The notes beneath the pieces are model-generated. The model made no database searches. It was not told where the DNA came from and saw only the letters and a program-made list of their open reading frames with translations. The position numbers and the translations under genes are program-made. 64,000 nucleotides of DNA from Ectobius pallidus (Eukaryota > Arthropoda > Insecta > Blattodea > Ectobiidae), in assembly GCA_964059195.1 (NCBI GenBank), contig CAXKWD010000007.1, forward strand, positions 156,349,269 through 156,413,268, written 5' to 3'. Shown piece after piece: positions 12,318 to 23,599 of the stretch (within the stretch, counting starts at the first letter, position 1; every line of letters starts with the position of its first letter).

Positions 12318-13287
12318 AGTAGGGGAGACCGGACTTGGTTGTCACACTTTTCAATCAAACATATTTTTTAAATATTCCTATAGGTTTTTTTATTTATCTA
12401 ATTATCATATCTGTTCTTTCAACTCTTTGGCTTATTGAAAAAGAAAGTTCAAAACAAACATTGAAATAGAAAGTATTTAAATTTAATCTTAAAAAAGAAA
12501 AAGTAAAATGTGACAACCAACCCCAGCTCAGGGTTGGTTGTCACAGTCATTGGGGTTGGTTGTCACATTGCAAAAAAATAACTGGAATAAAAATGTTGTA
12601 AGTTCAACTGTGTGGTATTTAATACTCAGGAAAGCAAGGAAAGCATTCCCATAATATAACATCAATATTATTAAACTGTTGACAAAAACAAAGTGTTGTA
12701 TCACGTGACAGATTAAACTTTTGACTGATAAATGGGGTTGAGTCTAACAAGGAATTTTTTGTTTCTTTAAAATTGATAGAGAAATGAATAAACATTATTA
12801 TAGCATAGAAATCTTGCATCACCTTCAATCTCTTATGTTAGGCTTCTAATTTGGTCTGTTGTAACACGAGACAACCAATCCGGACGGGGATGGAAGTCAC
12901 ATGTGACAACCAACCCCTTGACGCCATTTCGGAATTCCATTGCTCTAGCGAGCTTTTCTACCAAGCAAAAGCCGAAAAGAATATAGCAATATACTCCTAA
13001 ATAAATGTATTGTTTAACGTAATATAGAAGATATTTGTAAACTTATCCGTTTACGAAGAAGTAGAAGTAAACTTCAGAGCAAATATTTTATTTTCAACAC
13101 AGCAAATCACAAATCTTTCAACAATGGACACAAAACTAACACCTGCTTCGTGGGAAACTGCAAGGGGTGCTAATGGTCAAGGGAGCATCTTTCCCACTTA
13201 AAACCAATCACTCCTGCCAACTGTGTATCCAGTTACATGTAGTGAGACAACCATCCCGTGTGACAACCAAGTCCGGTCTCCCCTACT
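12318..13287. mobile_element. Long-TIR DNA element of unassigned superfamily
   Basis: The left end AGTAGGGGAGACCGGACTTG continues into GTTGTCACA, and the right end is its reverse complement, an inverted repeat of about 28-30 bp. Several interior copies of TGACAACCAA or its complement lie near both ends (around 12535, 12560, 12903 and 13245), typical of subterminal transposase-binding repeats. TA at the border (12320-12321 and 13284-13285) may be the target duplication. No transposase frame in the 970 bp. Confidence 0.75.
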
Positions 13288-13289
13288 CT

Positions 13290-14050
13290 GCATTGTGGTA
13301 ATAGAAGGGGCAATTTGTTCAAAGCCGGATTCGAACTATTGCCCGTCGTAATTCAGGGTCACAAAGACAACTGTCTGCCTATTTCGCTATCTAGAACGGA
13401 ACGATCGACTTCCTCATACATTACAAATTGTATTGTTCGTTGTACTAACTGCATACATAGCCAGCGAAGTGGCAGTAATCAAGGTTATTCAGTATGGCGA
13501 TAATGCAGAAGCGTGTCGTGGAATAATGAGACTTTACTGCAGTGTATACTTGCACTTGATTCAACATCATAAATTCTCGTGTTATGATGCGAGGGTGTCA
13601 TTCCTAAGTGTGGGGGGAGGTGGCGAATATAACATCACATATGAAATTCTACACCCCACCCCCACGCGAAAGACATTTATACTGACTCAATGGGGAGGGT
13701 GAACAGCCCATGGAAGTTAATATCACATGGGGGAGAGGAGAGTCGAACGTCTGTCTACTTTAATCCAGACTCTTAAATCGTGCTATGTTCTTAAATTATC
13801 GAATTCTGCATGCGTGTGCGAGTATAGAATATATTATGGCTTGTTAATGTTATACATAAACAGGCTTGTAGACGCAGGTGTAAGAATATCTGCAGCGCGT
13901 TTCATCGAATAAATTACCCGTCTAGTCAAGAGATAAATTAGCTACAGTTTTAACTTGTACCCCATTATTGCTCTCTGTGAAATTCCAGTTTCTGAGCAAG
14001 TCCTTATGAGGTCCTCGAGAAAAAATGCAATCTTAGAACCATGGTTGTGT
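13290..14050. other. Non-coding stretch, possible SINE trace
   Basis: At about 13320-13400 the text 'gattcgaactattgcccg...ctgtctgcctatttcgctatcta' resembles a reversed tRNA-SINE head. The rest shows only short open frames without recognisable content. Confidence 0.3.
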
Positions 14051-14053
14051 GTA

Positions 14054-14140
14054 CCTGCTGTAGGGTTACCAGACATCCCCGTTTCCCGAGGACAGTCCTG
14101 GATTTATCTTCGTCCCGGGACAATAAGCTGTACCCCCCAT
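14054..14140. mobile_element. hAT-miniature-like end (fragment)
   Basis: TAGGGTTACCAGACATCCCC followed by a 'cccgaggacagtcctgg' motif resembles a common type of hAT miniature terminus. No matching right end was found, so it is a fragment or a coincidence. Confidence 0.35.
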
Positions 14141-14648
14141 TTGACATATATTATGCCTTTACTTCGTTGCCTATTTTCAAAATCCATGGAATTTTTTTTT
14201 TCAAATTCTCCAGACTTTCTCTTAACTGCTAATCATGAGATCTAGCTGCAAAATTGGACCACGAATTTGCCAGGAAGGCCAGCTTTTGTGTTGTGGTATA
14301 GAGAAGATTGTCATGTCTTGCCTAAGACTTGTACTGCAGTTAATTTGATAATTCCCAGTTAAGAGGTTTCTTTAGTTGTAGTGGTCATCCTTTTCAAGAG
14401 CAGTAATCCACCTATTGTGGAAAGTGACAATAGGCAGAACTTCAGTTCTTAATTTGAACAAAGCAATTTACACGTGCAGATATCAAAATGGTTAAATACA
14501 GTATGCAATATCGTGTAATACTGTATCACAAGAATATTTGAAATCCCTATAAATAGAAGAAATTTAACTAAAGTATTCGTTATATGGTTTACCATTGACA
14601 TTTATCATTTCTCAGAGTGACGGTTTAGAGTAAAATATGTAACTACAG

Positions 14649-15022
14649 AGTGTCCACATTCTGGAAAGTCAGGGTGTAATTGGTCAGGGAAAGTCAGATA
14701 ATTTTGTAAAAGAAAGGGAAAAAAATCAGGGAAATTTGTACAAAAATATGGAATGGGAAAAATCTACCCCCATTGGGCGAAATGTGAGGGATATGTGCTT
14801 TGCTACAGTCTACTGTAAAACCCAGGCTGTCTAAGCAATTTTCTTTTCAGTACTTGAGCTAATCATTTCTTATTTTTGTTATGGGGATGGAAGAGGCTGG
14901 ATTTTTTCCCTTATTTTGTTTACAAAGAACCTTGAAAACATTGATTCTTGTGGTCAGGGAAATACAAGTTTCTGATCATGGAAAGTCGGGGAAATTTATT
15001 TCGAAATTTCTGTGGACACTGA
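14649..15022. mobile_element. Putative TIR miniature with GTGTCCACA ends
   Basis: AGTGTCCACA at 14649 and TGTGGACACT at 15013-15022 form a short inverted pair around a segment with repeated 'gtcagggaaa' words on both sides. No clear target duplication. Tentative. Confidence 0.4.
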
Positions 15023-15130
15023 ATTACGTACGAATCCCTGCTTTACTCATCAGGGTCTCTACGTGGTCAGCTCTTTGTGCATGGCTTGTTCCGAAGAGCA
15101 CTGCATTTCTGGTGCATTAGAGATGAAACT

Positions 15131-15470
15131 TCTGTCGGCCGCGGTGGTCTAGAGGTAGCGTACCGAAGGTCGCGGGATCAAACCCGGCCACAGTCGATGG
15201 ATTTTTCAGGTCGTAAAAATCCTGGGCACGGGGTCCTGCGGTAAGGACCTTAAGCTGGGGGCCCGTGTCGTAAATTTACGGTAGAGCCGTAGTTTCCGGA
15301 GAGGGGTTGAGAGGGGATGGGCATACCACTTGTCCCTCTGCCTTCTCTCGGAAAATAAGCGTAACAAAATTTCATAGGTAACCGAAACCTCCACTTGGAG
15401 GCCCTTCGCCCCAACATAGGAGATATAGGATACCAGGCAGATAGAACTTAAAACCCAGCCTAGAGAAGTT
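15131..15470 (+). repeat. tRNA-derived SINE (GGCCGCGGTGG head)
   Basis: GGCCGCGGTGGTCTAGAGGT carries the A box, and GGGATCAAACCCGG about 35 bases later is a B-box variant. A GC-rich body (CTGCGGTAAGGACCTTAAGC) follows to roughly 15470. The head differs from the other SINE heads in the window. The 3' boundary is uncertain. Confidence 0.65.
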
Positions 15471-15474
15471 ATTG

Positions 15475-15660
15475 TACACATTCTGGGAAGTTGCACTGCG
15501 GGGGTGCATGCGAAAACTCATCTCATAGCATGGCGGGATTCTGTGTATAGTAAAGGTGACGTGCAATGCAGTAGTAGTAGTAGTAGTTTTTACACACTTT
15601 CTGAGAAGTGTTGAACTGCGGGGGTGCACGTGAAGACACATCTCGTAACGATGACGTAAC
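15475..15660. repeat. Imperfect direct duplication around a (TAG)n tract
   Basis: The words TTCTGGGAAGT...ACTGCGGGGGTGCATG (15481-15512) recur as TTCTGAGAAGT...ACTGCGGGGGTGCACG (15599-15631), each followed by CATCTC. A (TAG)n run of about six units sits between them at 15571-15588. Confidence 0.75.
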
Positions 15661-16128
15661 GAGTGTGGGACGCGTACACAAGGCCGGACCGTGACGTAAG
15701 AGGAAGTAACTACTGTACTGTCATGTGATCCGTGACTACTCCGGAAGCCGTCGTGTTCTATGACTTTGGGCCTAACCCAGATGAATCCTGCAATGTGGAC
15801 GTGTAGAAAAAGTTTAGCGTATTTTTTGTTTAATCCAGCTAAGAATGGAAAAGTTCAAATGTGATGGTTACTAGCTCTTGCCCATTTGAAGGGAATTATG
15901 CTTTTCATGATTCATGACATGCATGATTTCATGACTGAGGATTTAATGACTGGACCTGATTATAGTTCCTTTCGAACACAATTCTGCTCCAGTGAGAGCT
16001 TATGCACTTTAGCACCTGAGCCTATTGTACTGAACCCTATTTAAGGGAAGGTATGGTTTGTAGGTAGCCTGCGGTGCAGTATAGGCATACCAAAACCATC
16101 TATGAACCTTCGCTTCACCTTCCATATA

Positions 16129-16550
16129 CGAGGCGCGTTTGGAAAGTAAGTTTCCCTGGAACCTTTTACAGAAACAAAACACAATTTCATGAAAACATTT
16201 ATTGCAACAGATACAGCAAGTGTTTAGCTATTTTTCAACATACTCGCCACAGGAATTGAGACATTTGCCATACGTGTGACCATTTTTTATAATGCCTGTG
16301 TCGTACAAGTCTGGCGCCTGCGATTTGAACCACTGTGTGACAACCTTCTCTGCCTTTTTCGTTCTCTGTCATTTCTTCTACGATACGGGTATTCAAAAGT
16401 TGGTCCCACGGTATAACAAACATTGTCAATTCCGGTGACGAATTTGTTCAATATTGCTGAACACTTGCTGAATATGTTGCAATAAATATTTCCATGAAAT
16501 TGTGTTTTGTTTCTGTAAACGGTCCCAGGGAAACTTACTTTGTGGACTCG
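16129..16550 (-). mobile_element. Mariner miniature with transposase remnant
   Basis: The ends CGAGGCGCGTTTGGAAAGTA (after TA at 16127) and the complement of TACTTTGTGGACTCG form a diverged inverted repeat. The inner arm CCAGGGAAACTTACTTT / AAGTAAGTTTCCCTGG is exact and continues for tens of bases (GAAACAAAACACAATTTCAT inverted). On the minus strand, near 16230-16340, frames shifted against each other read DLYDTGIIKN and KCLN..GEYVEK, the C-terminus of a mariner transposase. The right TA has mutated to TG. An internally deleted, inactive copy. Confidence 0.75.
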
Positions 16551-16559
16551 TGAAACTTT

Positions 16560-17365
16560 TTACCTTTAACTCAGTGCTGGTCTGAAATTGTTCACAAGAA
16601 ATCAATTAATCGTGTAGGTAACATAATAGCAACTAAAGGTAAGGAACTGCTGTCTTGTGGGTTGTTACAATTAGTCTACACATTTGACAGAAGGCATCTG
16701 GAATATAAATACTATTCAACTTGCATTTTGCAATCCTCTTGTTGAAATAGGGCGAGTACAAAAATGTTTTAAATTTATTTTGTTTTGTATTTTATTAAAA
16801 AATGAATTAATTTTGTTAGGCAATGATTTCGGCAGTCAAATGAATGAAAAAGGAAAAAAAAAAATCAAGGATCCGCCGCTGCATGACTAACATTTCGGTA
16901 ATACCAACCTTCGTTCATTTGGATGACTACGGTCGTATGGATGACAAATGACACTGTGTTCGACACACCTACTTTTGTATTGACGGGATGAAGTGAGAGT
17001 GGATACCAGACTGGATTTACATACTTGCAGCAGCACATGGTTGCTATGGTTACAGCTAAGATGTATTCAGCTGATACAAATCCCCGCAGCAGAGGATTTC
17101 CAATACTCAGATAACTCTAGTCAACTCACAAGTCCTTTCAATGGGAAATACCTTATGAGGAGAATAAGCAATATTATGCTTGCTCAAACGTCTAGAAATT
17201 TTCAACAAATAAATCTGTTTGCATCCCATTGCTGTTTAAACTGTTTATGTTTATATATATAATGTAAAAATGGAAGGAAAGACTTTTATAAAAATACTCA
17301 TATGCTCATATTGAGAACGCCTGGTGGTATTCTGGGATTGTGAGTCAGTTGGAGAATTTAATGTT
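16560..17365. other. Non-coding stretch, nothing recognised
   Basis: No recognisable gene or repeat. Confidence 0.4.
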
Positions 17366-17369
17366 GTAC

Positions 17370-17455
17370 CGGCACGTTCCCATGGTAGCTCAGTTGGTTA
17401 GAGCATCGGCACGGAGAGCCGAAGATCCTGGTTCAAATCCCGGCTATGGCATTGA
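17370..17455 (+). repeat. tRNA-derived SINE head, family D
   Basis: The A box TAGCTCAGTTGGTTAGAGCA and B box TGGTTCAAATCCC are well preserved and a cloverleaf nearly folds: the anticodon stem TCGGC/GCCGA gives loop ACGGAGA. The acceptor arms do not pair well and the same head recurs with a shared tail elsewhere in the window, so I call a SINE and not a functional tRNA. Confidence 0.65.
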
Positions 17456-18648
17456 ATTTTTCATTCTGACTTCACGTGTCCATCTTAGCCTACACACGGC
17501 CAGTGTGAAAGAATTGTCATTCCTTTTATAAAAATACTTTTTTAAGCCCATAGTATGTTTTTTTATTTATTTAAACTGCTCATAAGTTTTACTTCATGTT
17601 TATAATATTTTAAGCTAGTTTCGAACTTTTGCTTCCGACAGTAGCGAGTAACATTTTGTAGCTGTACAAATATTACTGACTGTAGGCTATTTGGAGGGGG
17701 GGGGGTTAAATCCGTCAGCAGTCTTTCCTTCGAGGTGTGAGTAAAGCAGTTATTCCCAGATTGTAGATATGTGTATTATTAAAGTACCACATATATACGA
17801 AAGCACCATACATATAGTATGTATATAGAAGTGGTGGTATAGCAGGGGGGAGATGAATTGAGGGAGTAGTGGTGAAAGAATGGAGAAAACTGGATGTAAA
17901 ATTTTATAATTACGAGTTTTCTTATTTAAAAATCCAATTTTATTGGTAGTTCTTAGTTAACTACAATGTTACCTAGTCTGTTGTTCAGATCGTGTAAGAT
18001 ATATTTTAATGAAACCCTATAACTCTGTTTTCTTGGTTCAGTACTATTGCAATGTTTCTACTTGAGAAGGAGATCCAAATATTTGAGTAGGCCCTATATA
18101 TTAGATTTTTTACATGTAATGGTTTTGGTTTGCGAATTTCTGCTTGCACTTACACAAGAAAAATTTAGTTCCAGGGAACTAGCTACAAGCCCCCTAAATG
18201 ATGCAGATGACACGAATAATACAATTTTGCTTGTCAGCGGAGTGCTGATCCCCTCAGTTATCTAACATTTTTGTCATCGGTTAAAGGAAAGACTTTAACA
18301 GAAACTTTAATCTAGAAAATTTGGCGCAAGCTTTTTTCGAACATACGCATGCCCCACACTCTTAGATTGCTATTTACACGTAGAGGCATGCGAATGCCCC
18401 ATTGATTTTTATTAGAAAATATTGAGGCGGATTTTTTTTCTTGAAACTGGCAATGGAAATGCTTTACAATGCAGACATTAATTTAGCCGACAATCTTCCA
18501 GAATTGGAAGATTTTGTCTTTTCTATAGTCGCCTATGTAATTGTTAGTAGGCAGTCCATTTCTTTAAACCACATAGAGAGAGAGAATTTAAAGTATCTTT
18601 AATTATTTGAGACTTGTTTATTAAGGTGATTGTTTTCTATTGTTGCAG
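17456..18648 (+). other. DOT1L: DOT1L upstream intron, AT-rich, nothing else recognised
   Basis: This stretch leads to the acceptor TTTTCTATTGTTGCAG ending at 18648. I could not place the preceding exon in 1-18648. Confidence 0.5.
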
Positions 18649-18723
18649 ATGGGTTTGTGATGATTTCCCGGAGCTAAAGCTGCCGATGGAGAACAACATC
18701 TTATCGGACTACGACACCCGGAG
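18649..18723 (+). CDS. DOT1L: DOT1L exon (N-terminal part of DOT1 domain)
   Basis: The exon starts with the last base of a split codon after a strong acceptor (polypyrimidine, CAG) and ends CGGAG before GTAAGT. Translation gives WVCDDFPELKLPMENN followed by ILSDYDTR, which aligns throughout with the N-terminal DOT1 region of animal DOT1L (human WVCEEIPDLKLAMEN.. LIDYDT). The product is the SAM-dependent methyltransferase that modifies lysine 79 of histone H3 in nucleosomes, linked to transcription elongation and silencing. The 3' split codon joins in phase to the exon 91 bp further on. Upstream coding sequence is missing from view. Confidence 0.93.
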
Positions 18724-18814
18724 GTAAGTATCCTACACTGAGATAGCATGGGATATGTTAGGTATACTTATCAGCAGGAGATGGATTTCTCACGCTGATA
18801 CTCTCTTGTTACAG

Positions 18815-18878
18815 CTATGAGAGCATGAAGAGTCTCTGCGACAGATTCAACCGCGCCATTGACAGCATCGTTCAGCTG
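18815..18878 (+). CDS. DOT1L: DOT1L exon (helical N-lobe of DOT1 domain)
   Basis: Follows acceptor TTGTTACAG and ends CAGCTG before GTGAGT. It completes the serine codon of the previous exon and reads YESMKSLCDRFNRAIDSIVQ then L, matching the conserved DOT1L segment (human [21 protein letters not shown]). It ends in phase 0, so it joins directly to the exon at 61234. The intron after it is unusually long, about 42.4 kb. Confidence 0.94.
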
Positions 18879-18969
18879 GTGAGTTTATCAATTAACTTCT
18901 TTTTAGGGCCCCATCAGTAGTCCCTTTCTGGGGTAACATCATTGAGAAATGATTTGTAAAGTGTATCTG

Positions 18970-18983
18970 CCCCCCCCCCCCCA
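18970..18983. repeat. Poly-C run
   Basis: A run of about 14 C in the start of the giant intron. Confidence 0.9.
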
Positions 18984-20399
18984 ATGACTGGTTTCATTGA
19001 CGTGTGGCTAAGCCTGACAACCTGTTTGCCTGAGGATCTCCTGTACTACAGTCTAATTTAAACAACCTGCAACTTGTGACAGTTGGTGGAAGGGTATGTT
19101 TCCAAGGCTTTTCTGAAGATATTCGAGATGTTTGCAATTTTGTGTGCTGTTCAGCAGCTGACTCAACTCTAATACAGCGCTTCTCTCCCGCTTTTCAGTT
19201 CGAGTCACAAGTCGCAGGTTGTTTAAATCAGACTGTAGTGCTTGTCTGAGCGGAGATGAATTCAAACTTAAAATGGGACGAACGCGCCTTGCCAAACATC
19301 AAGTTCTGCAGTCTTCAATACTGCTTAAGTGATTAATTTAAAAGGGATGAATATTAACGTTTTGTATGATTGTTTAAATTATAGATTTAAAGACTCCTTA
19401 ACTGGTTAGTCAGGGCACCTTTTTAAGCAGAGTTTGACTGTTCGATATTGTGATGTGATTGATTAGGCGTTTTTCTTTCTGATAAGTTAGGCTTTAGTTT
19501 TAAGGACCCTCCTTAGCATTCGTATCATCGCTCGGGATAATGTAGCTTCGCATAAAATACGTCCCAACTCCCAAACAGAGAAATGGGCCTACACTTCCGT
19601 CAAGCTGGGGATGTGCCACAAATCCTATCAGAGTATGGTGGCCTGGATAAATACAGTCTGTAAGAAAACCACCCGTTTGGCTGGCTGATAAAGCAGCATT
19701 AAACCACTTTAAACAAAATGACAAGGCTCTGGAAGCTCCATAGGGCCACCGTGGCCACCCATAATCGTAAAATCGCGTGCCATTGTTTGTTCCCACGGTT
19801 GCGACTTAAAGTGGTAACTTTTTTTCCTTCTATTTTTTTTTCTTTGCCAAGGAAAACGAGGAAAATACAAAGTCTGTTTACAGATTCAAATACAGACCCC
19901 CTGGAGTTGAGGGATTTTATTGGCCCAGGACAATGTTTCAAAACCTTTCTATTTTTTATGACCAGCTCAGAATGCATTTAACACGCCTATTTTACCGTGC
20001 AACCCTTTGTTTGGTATATCTAACTTGTGAACTAGACAAGCAAAACTAGAAATTCCTGTGCTGTACAAATCCTGTATTGTATTCAATGAGTTATATTATT
20101 ATTATTAATGCATTTTCTAATGACAGACGAAAGTACTCGTATTTAGTTAATGGGTGTTTTATTATATTATTAAGTATCAACCATTTAGCTGTGCCCAACT
20201 TACATAAGTGTCGCTAGGATTTTTAGTTATTTCGTGTACAGGTGTATCAACAGATTTTTCATATGGAAATCTGGCCATTGTAGAAATCAAAATATGTTAT
20301 GAGGTACTTGCAGTGCAGTGGACCGTTAAACAGAAGGTCCGGAAGTTTTTTTTTCGGAAAAAATTGATAGATTTTTATGACCGTTGATATAAAACCGAA
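18984..20399. other. Intronic stretch; unassigned open frames on both strands
   Basis: The 19500-19980 part has overlapping frames on both strands with a GC-rich patch (GGGCCACCGTGGCC at 19743-19756) but nothing recognisable. It is probably an unidentified repeat. Confidence 0.35.
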
Positions 20400-20408
20400 A
20401 ATGTCTTA

Positions 20409-20620
20409 GTGCAGAGGTGTCTCACGAATAATTGCTGCAGCTTCAGCCACACTGGCAACCAGCTCTTCTGGAGTAAATTATCTATTGATGTTTCGTACAC
20501 CAAACGCTTCATTTTCCCCCACAAAAAGAAATCCATAGAACTGAGATCAGGAGAACGTGGTGGCCACTTTGTTGGCCCACCCTTCCCAACGGAAAACCTG
20601 TCAGATATTTGTCACACAAA
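20409..20620 (-). pseudogene. Mariner/Tc1-type transposase relic (DDE C-terminal part)
   Basis: Minus-strand translation, with frame breaks, reads WPPRSPDLSSMDFFLWGKMK then RLVYETSIDN and later VAEAAAIIRET. This is the well-known 'PRSPDL.P.DFFLWG..K..VY' block near the third catalytic aspartate of Tc1/mariner-related transposases. Stop codons and frame changes break the frame on both sides and no TIRs were identified. A fragment, not functional. Confidence 0.7.
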
Positions 20621-20699
20621 AAAAAGTCGCATTTCATCTCCTCTACAAACCCTCCAAGTTTGTATACGGATTTTTTTTACACCCTTGTACACACATATA

Positions 20700-20765
20700 T
20701 TTGACTCAGGTTTAGAGCTTTTGCACGATAAGGTTCCTGATTCAAATCCTCACTTAGTTGGCCGA
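20700..20765 (+). repeat. Degraded tRNA-SINE head
   Basis: TTTAGAGCTTTTGCACGATAAGGTTCCTGATTCAAATCC-type text keeps a B box (TGATTCAAATCCT) and part of an A box. Short and decayed. Confidence 0.45.
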
Positions 20766-20879
20766 TATTTTTTAAGTGAACGTGAGCGGAAGCAGAGCGT
20801 TTTTCAACTGCTTCATTTCGCCGTAATAAATAAAGTCCTTCTCTTTTACATCCAATATGAAGTCAATCACTAGAAGAGT

Positions 20880-21784
20880 GGTTTGAAGCTATGTAAGGGG
20901 TGGAGTTGTATTAAAAAGAGGACGCGCCTAAATGACGCATGACTCTGTGCTGTGAATGAACAAACCAAGGTTCAGGAAAACCAAATACTGTTCAAGGATA
21001 TCCAGCCGCCCAGCTCAGATAATTATGCTAGTTTCTCTAAAAAATTGAATGGAACTTGACTAAAACATGTGAAAGTGTTTTGAATGCAGCTGTCTTCACG
21101 AAATCAGCTCGACTTTCTCAAATACAGAACATGCAGAATAATATATGGCATGGATATACAGGGAAATATTTATAGGGATAATGTTTTCACAGATGTTATA
21201 ATTCGTTACGAAAATGCTAAAGTCGACCAGAATCTTTCGTTTCCATTTCTCGATCCAAAGCCCTTAAACGATACATTCAATGAATAGTTAATACCAACGA
21301 AACCAATGGTAAATGCTAGCCAGTTTGGTAAACTTTAAAGATGAAGTTAATTTTAAAAGTACCTGAACCATCAGATTAGCCCCCTCGCAAAAAAGAAAAT
21401 TATTTAAATAATTATAATTTAAATTTTATGTAAGTTTTGAATATGCAGTGTGAAAAGTTGAATTACAAGTAGTTAAGTGTAAAATATGCTAAAAATAAAA
21501 TAATTTAAATTTTCAACATCTCTTTGATCGTCGACTGTGCATGCATTGAATTTTCGTGTAAAACTGCATTCAACCATAATGTGAATAGCCTTAATTTTGG
21601 ACCCTCCTTATTTAGGTGTCAGTAGTAATGTATTCGCTGATGTTTGTTTACAGCTTGAAACTGGTTTCGCTTAACCTGTACGGCCGTGCTAAAGCCATAA
21701 CCTACATATCACTGAATCATATACAAACATTATTCATTGCCAGTGCATTCTGTGAAACTGGCATATAATTTGAATCATTTTTAT
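20880..21784. other. Intronic non-coding stretch
   Basis: Nothing recognised. Confidence 0.4.
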
Positions 21785-21792
21785 ATGATTAT

Positions 21793-22518
21793 CAGGGCCC
21801 GGATTCTGATGACCTAAAATTGTTTGAAAAATGACCTATAAAATGACCCTAAATTTGAAAGAAAATTACTTATTAACTATAAAAAATGACATAAAAACTG
21901 TTATTTTATTTACAAAAATTATTATTGTACACACAAAGTTATTAACTAGTTAGTACATAATAAATTGTTAAAACTGTAAACAACTGTAATGTTGTGAAAT
22001 TTCTTTTCTCACGGAAATTAATACTGGCACTGAGGCACTGGTGAGTCAAAATTCGGCACATCCTTTTGTGGTCTGCCGGATTATATTGTTGTTTATTGAG
22101 GGTAAATAGTAGTTTGCACTCTCAAATCCAAGCAGGTGGCATATTCTGGTGCCAAGTCAGTCTGATAACAATAGTAATATAATAAATAATTTTGGCGTTT
22201 CTTTGATTCTCACTTTCGACTGAGACATGTCAACACTTAAACGCCGAACAAACAAACAACACTTCAAAGACAGCACCGCTAGCGACGAAAAAAGTTAATA
22301 CACTAAATATAAATACAAGAAAATTACTAAATAAGGAAGCAAATGACACGAAAATGACAAAATTGAAATAAATGCCCTAAAAAAATAAAATGGCATAAAA
22401 TGACCTAATAAAAATGCATTTCTGTATTCTAGAGGCCATGATTAGGATTTATCCACAAGTTGGCAATGTCTATGCAGCATCAATAAAAAGATGACATGTC
22501 ATTAGAATCCGGGCCCTG
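21793..22518. mobile_element. hAT-like miniature, family A, copy 1
   Basis: Ends CAGGGCCCGGATTCTGATGA and complement (TCATTAGAATCCGGGCCCTG). The flanking 8-mers ATGATTAT (21785-21792) and GTGATTAT (22519-22526) differ by one base, fitting an 8-bp hAT duplication. Near both ends the word AAATGACCTA and variants repeat, as expected of subterminal transposase-binding repeats. 726 bp with no coding capacity. About 90% alike by eye to 36706-37444. Confidence 0.88.
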
Positions 22519-22526
22519 GTGATTAT

Positions 22527-23370
22527 AATCGACTGTATAAGGATGCACTTAATTATTTAGCCAAATCCCAGTTTTTCTAGCTTTTTTTAATAAACGGGGA
22601 GTGCTTAAATTTATTGAGGAATATGTTTGCTATCACACACAGAATGGAGTTGTGGAGTGATATTGGCACGGAGCAATTCGCTGTTTATCCCCCCGTACCA
22701 CTGATCCATGCAGTTATTGAACTGCTCCCAGCCAACAGAGGCTGCCATCATGCCATGTCCAGCTGCAATTTTCCACCTGCCAAGCAGAAGGGGAGCCGCT
22801 ATACATAGCCTGGGGGCAGCGATGAGCTTGCTTTACATTCATTCCGGTGGGGGAGGGTGTTGCGGGCTCTTATGCGGATATTACTGGGGTTTCCATGTTA
22901 CATGAATTCTTATGGACACCCTCAAACACAGAATGATTTAATTTATTTTTCACTTATTATAAGTACGGCAGTTAAGACGTCGAATTGAGCGAGTAGGTGA
23001 GACCTTCGAAATGCATTTGTATTTAATACAGCGATCGGGAAAAGCTTTCCTTGTTTACATTTCATTTGCTATATCCCACCCTCTGCGCTAGATTGGTGCA
23101 GATATTGCACCTGGAGAGCCGCACCCATTGCAAATATTGACAGCACGAACAGTGGTGTACAAAGTGTGCACTGTGCACAAGTTCTGCTGTATTTTAGAGC
23201 CATGAGAAAGAACTATCTTTTAACGGTTAAATAATAAACAGAATAATTACCGTAATATAAATATTTCATTATTACTTGAAGATTGAATAATAATTCATGT
23301 TGAAAAATTCATAAAATGGACCTAGGCCCCTGAATATGCCTCAATTAATTTTTTCCCCCATCAGGTATTA
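22527..23370. other. Intronic stretch, no recognised gene
   Basis: The 22614-22905 part has overlapping open frames and a GC-rich patch but no recognisable motif. Confidence 0.35.
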
Positions 23371-23373
23371 GAT

Positions 23374-23590
23374 ACACCGACCGCCTCCCGGGTTAATTTT
23401 TTTCTGTTGTGTTCTGAATGCCTGGGTTCGATCTCGGGTACTTTCTCGGATTTTATGATTCATGGATTGGGGTATACTCTGCCTCATGAGAACAACTGAG
23501 AAGCTACTTGATAAAGAAGTAGTGACTCCAGTGAAGAAAACCATCAGTAACGGCCGTGGAGATATGAATGCTGACCACGTATCCCTACTT
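23374..23590 (+). repeat. tRNA-SINE family A, decayed copy
   Basis: It carries the B box GGGTTCGATCTCGG and a body (GAGAAGCTACTTGATAAAGAAGT, CATCAGTAACGGCCGTGG) that matches the better-preserved SINE at 54102-54393 in the same orientation. The A box is obscured by substitutions. Confidence 0.65.
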
Positions 23591-23599
23591 CTGCCATTT

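Noticed and set aside
17370..17455. Near-complete tRNA-like cloverleaf
   Set aside because: Acceptor arm pairs poorly and the head recurs in several places with a shared non-tRNA tail, so it is a SINE.
19500..19981. Overlapping 87-98 residue frames on both strands
   Set aside because: Mutually overlapping and not recognisable. Treated as unidentified repeat or chance.
20409..20873. 154-residue + strand frame
   Set aside because: Shadow of a transposase relic that reads sensibly on the minus strand.
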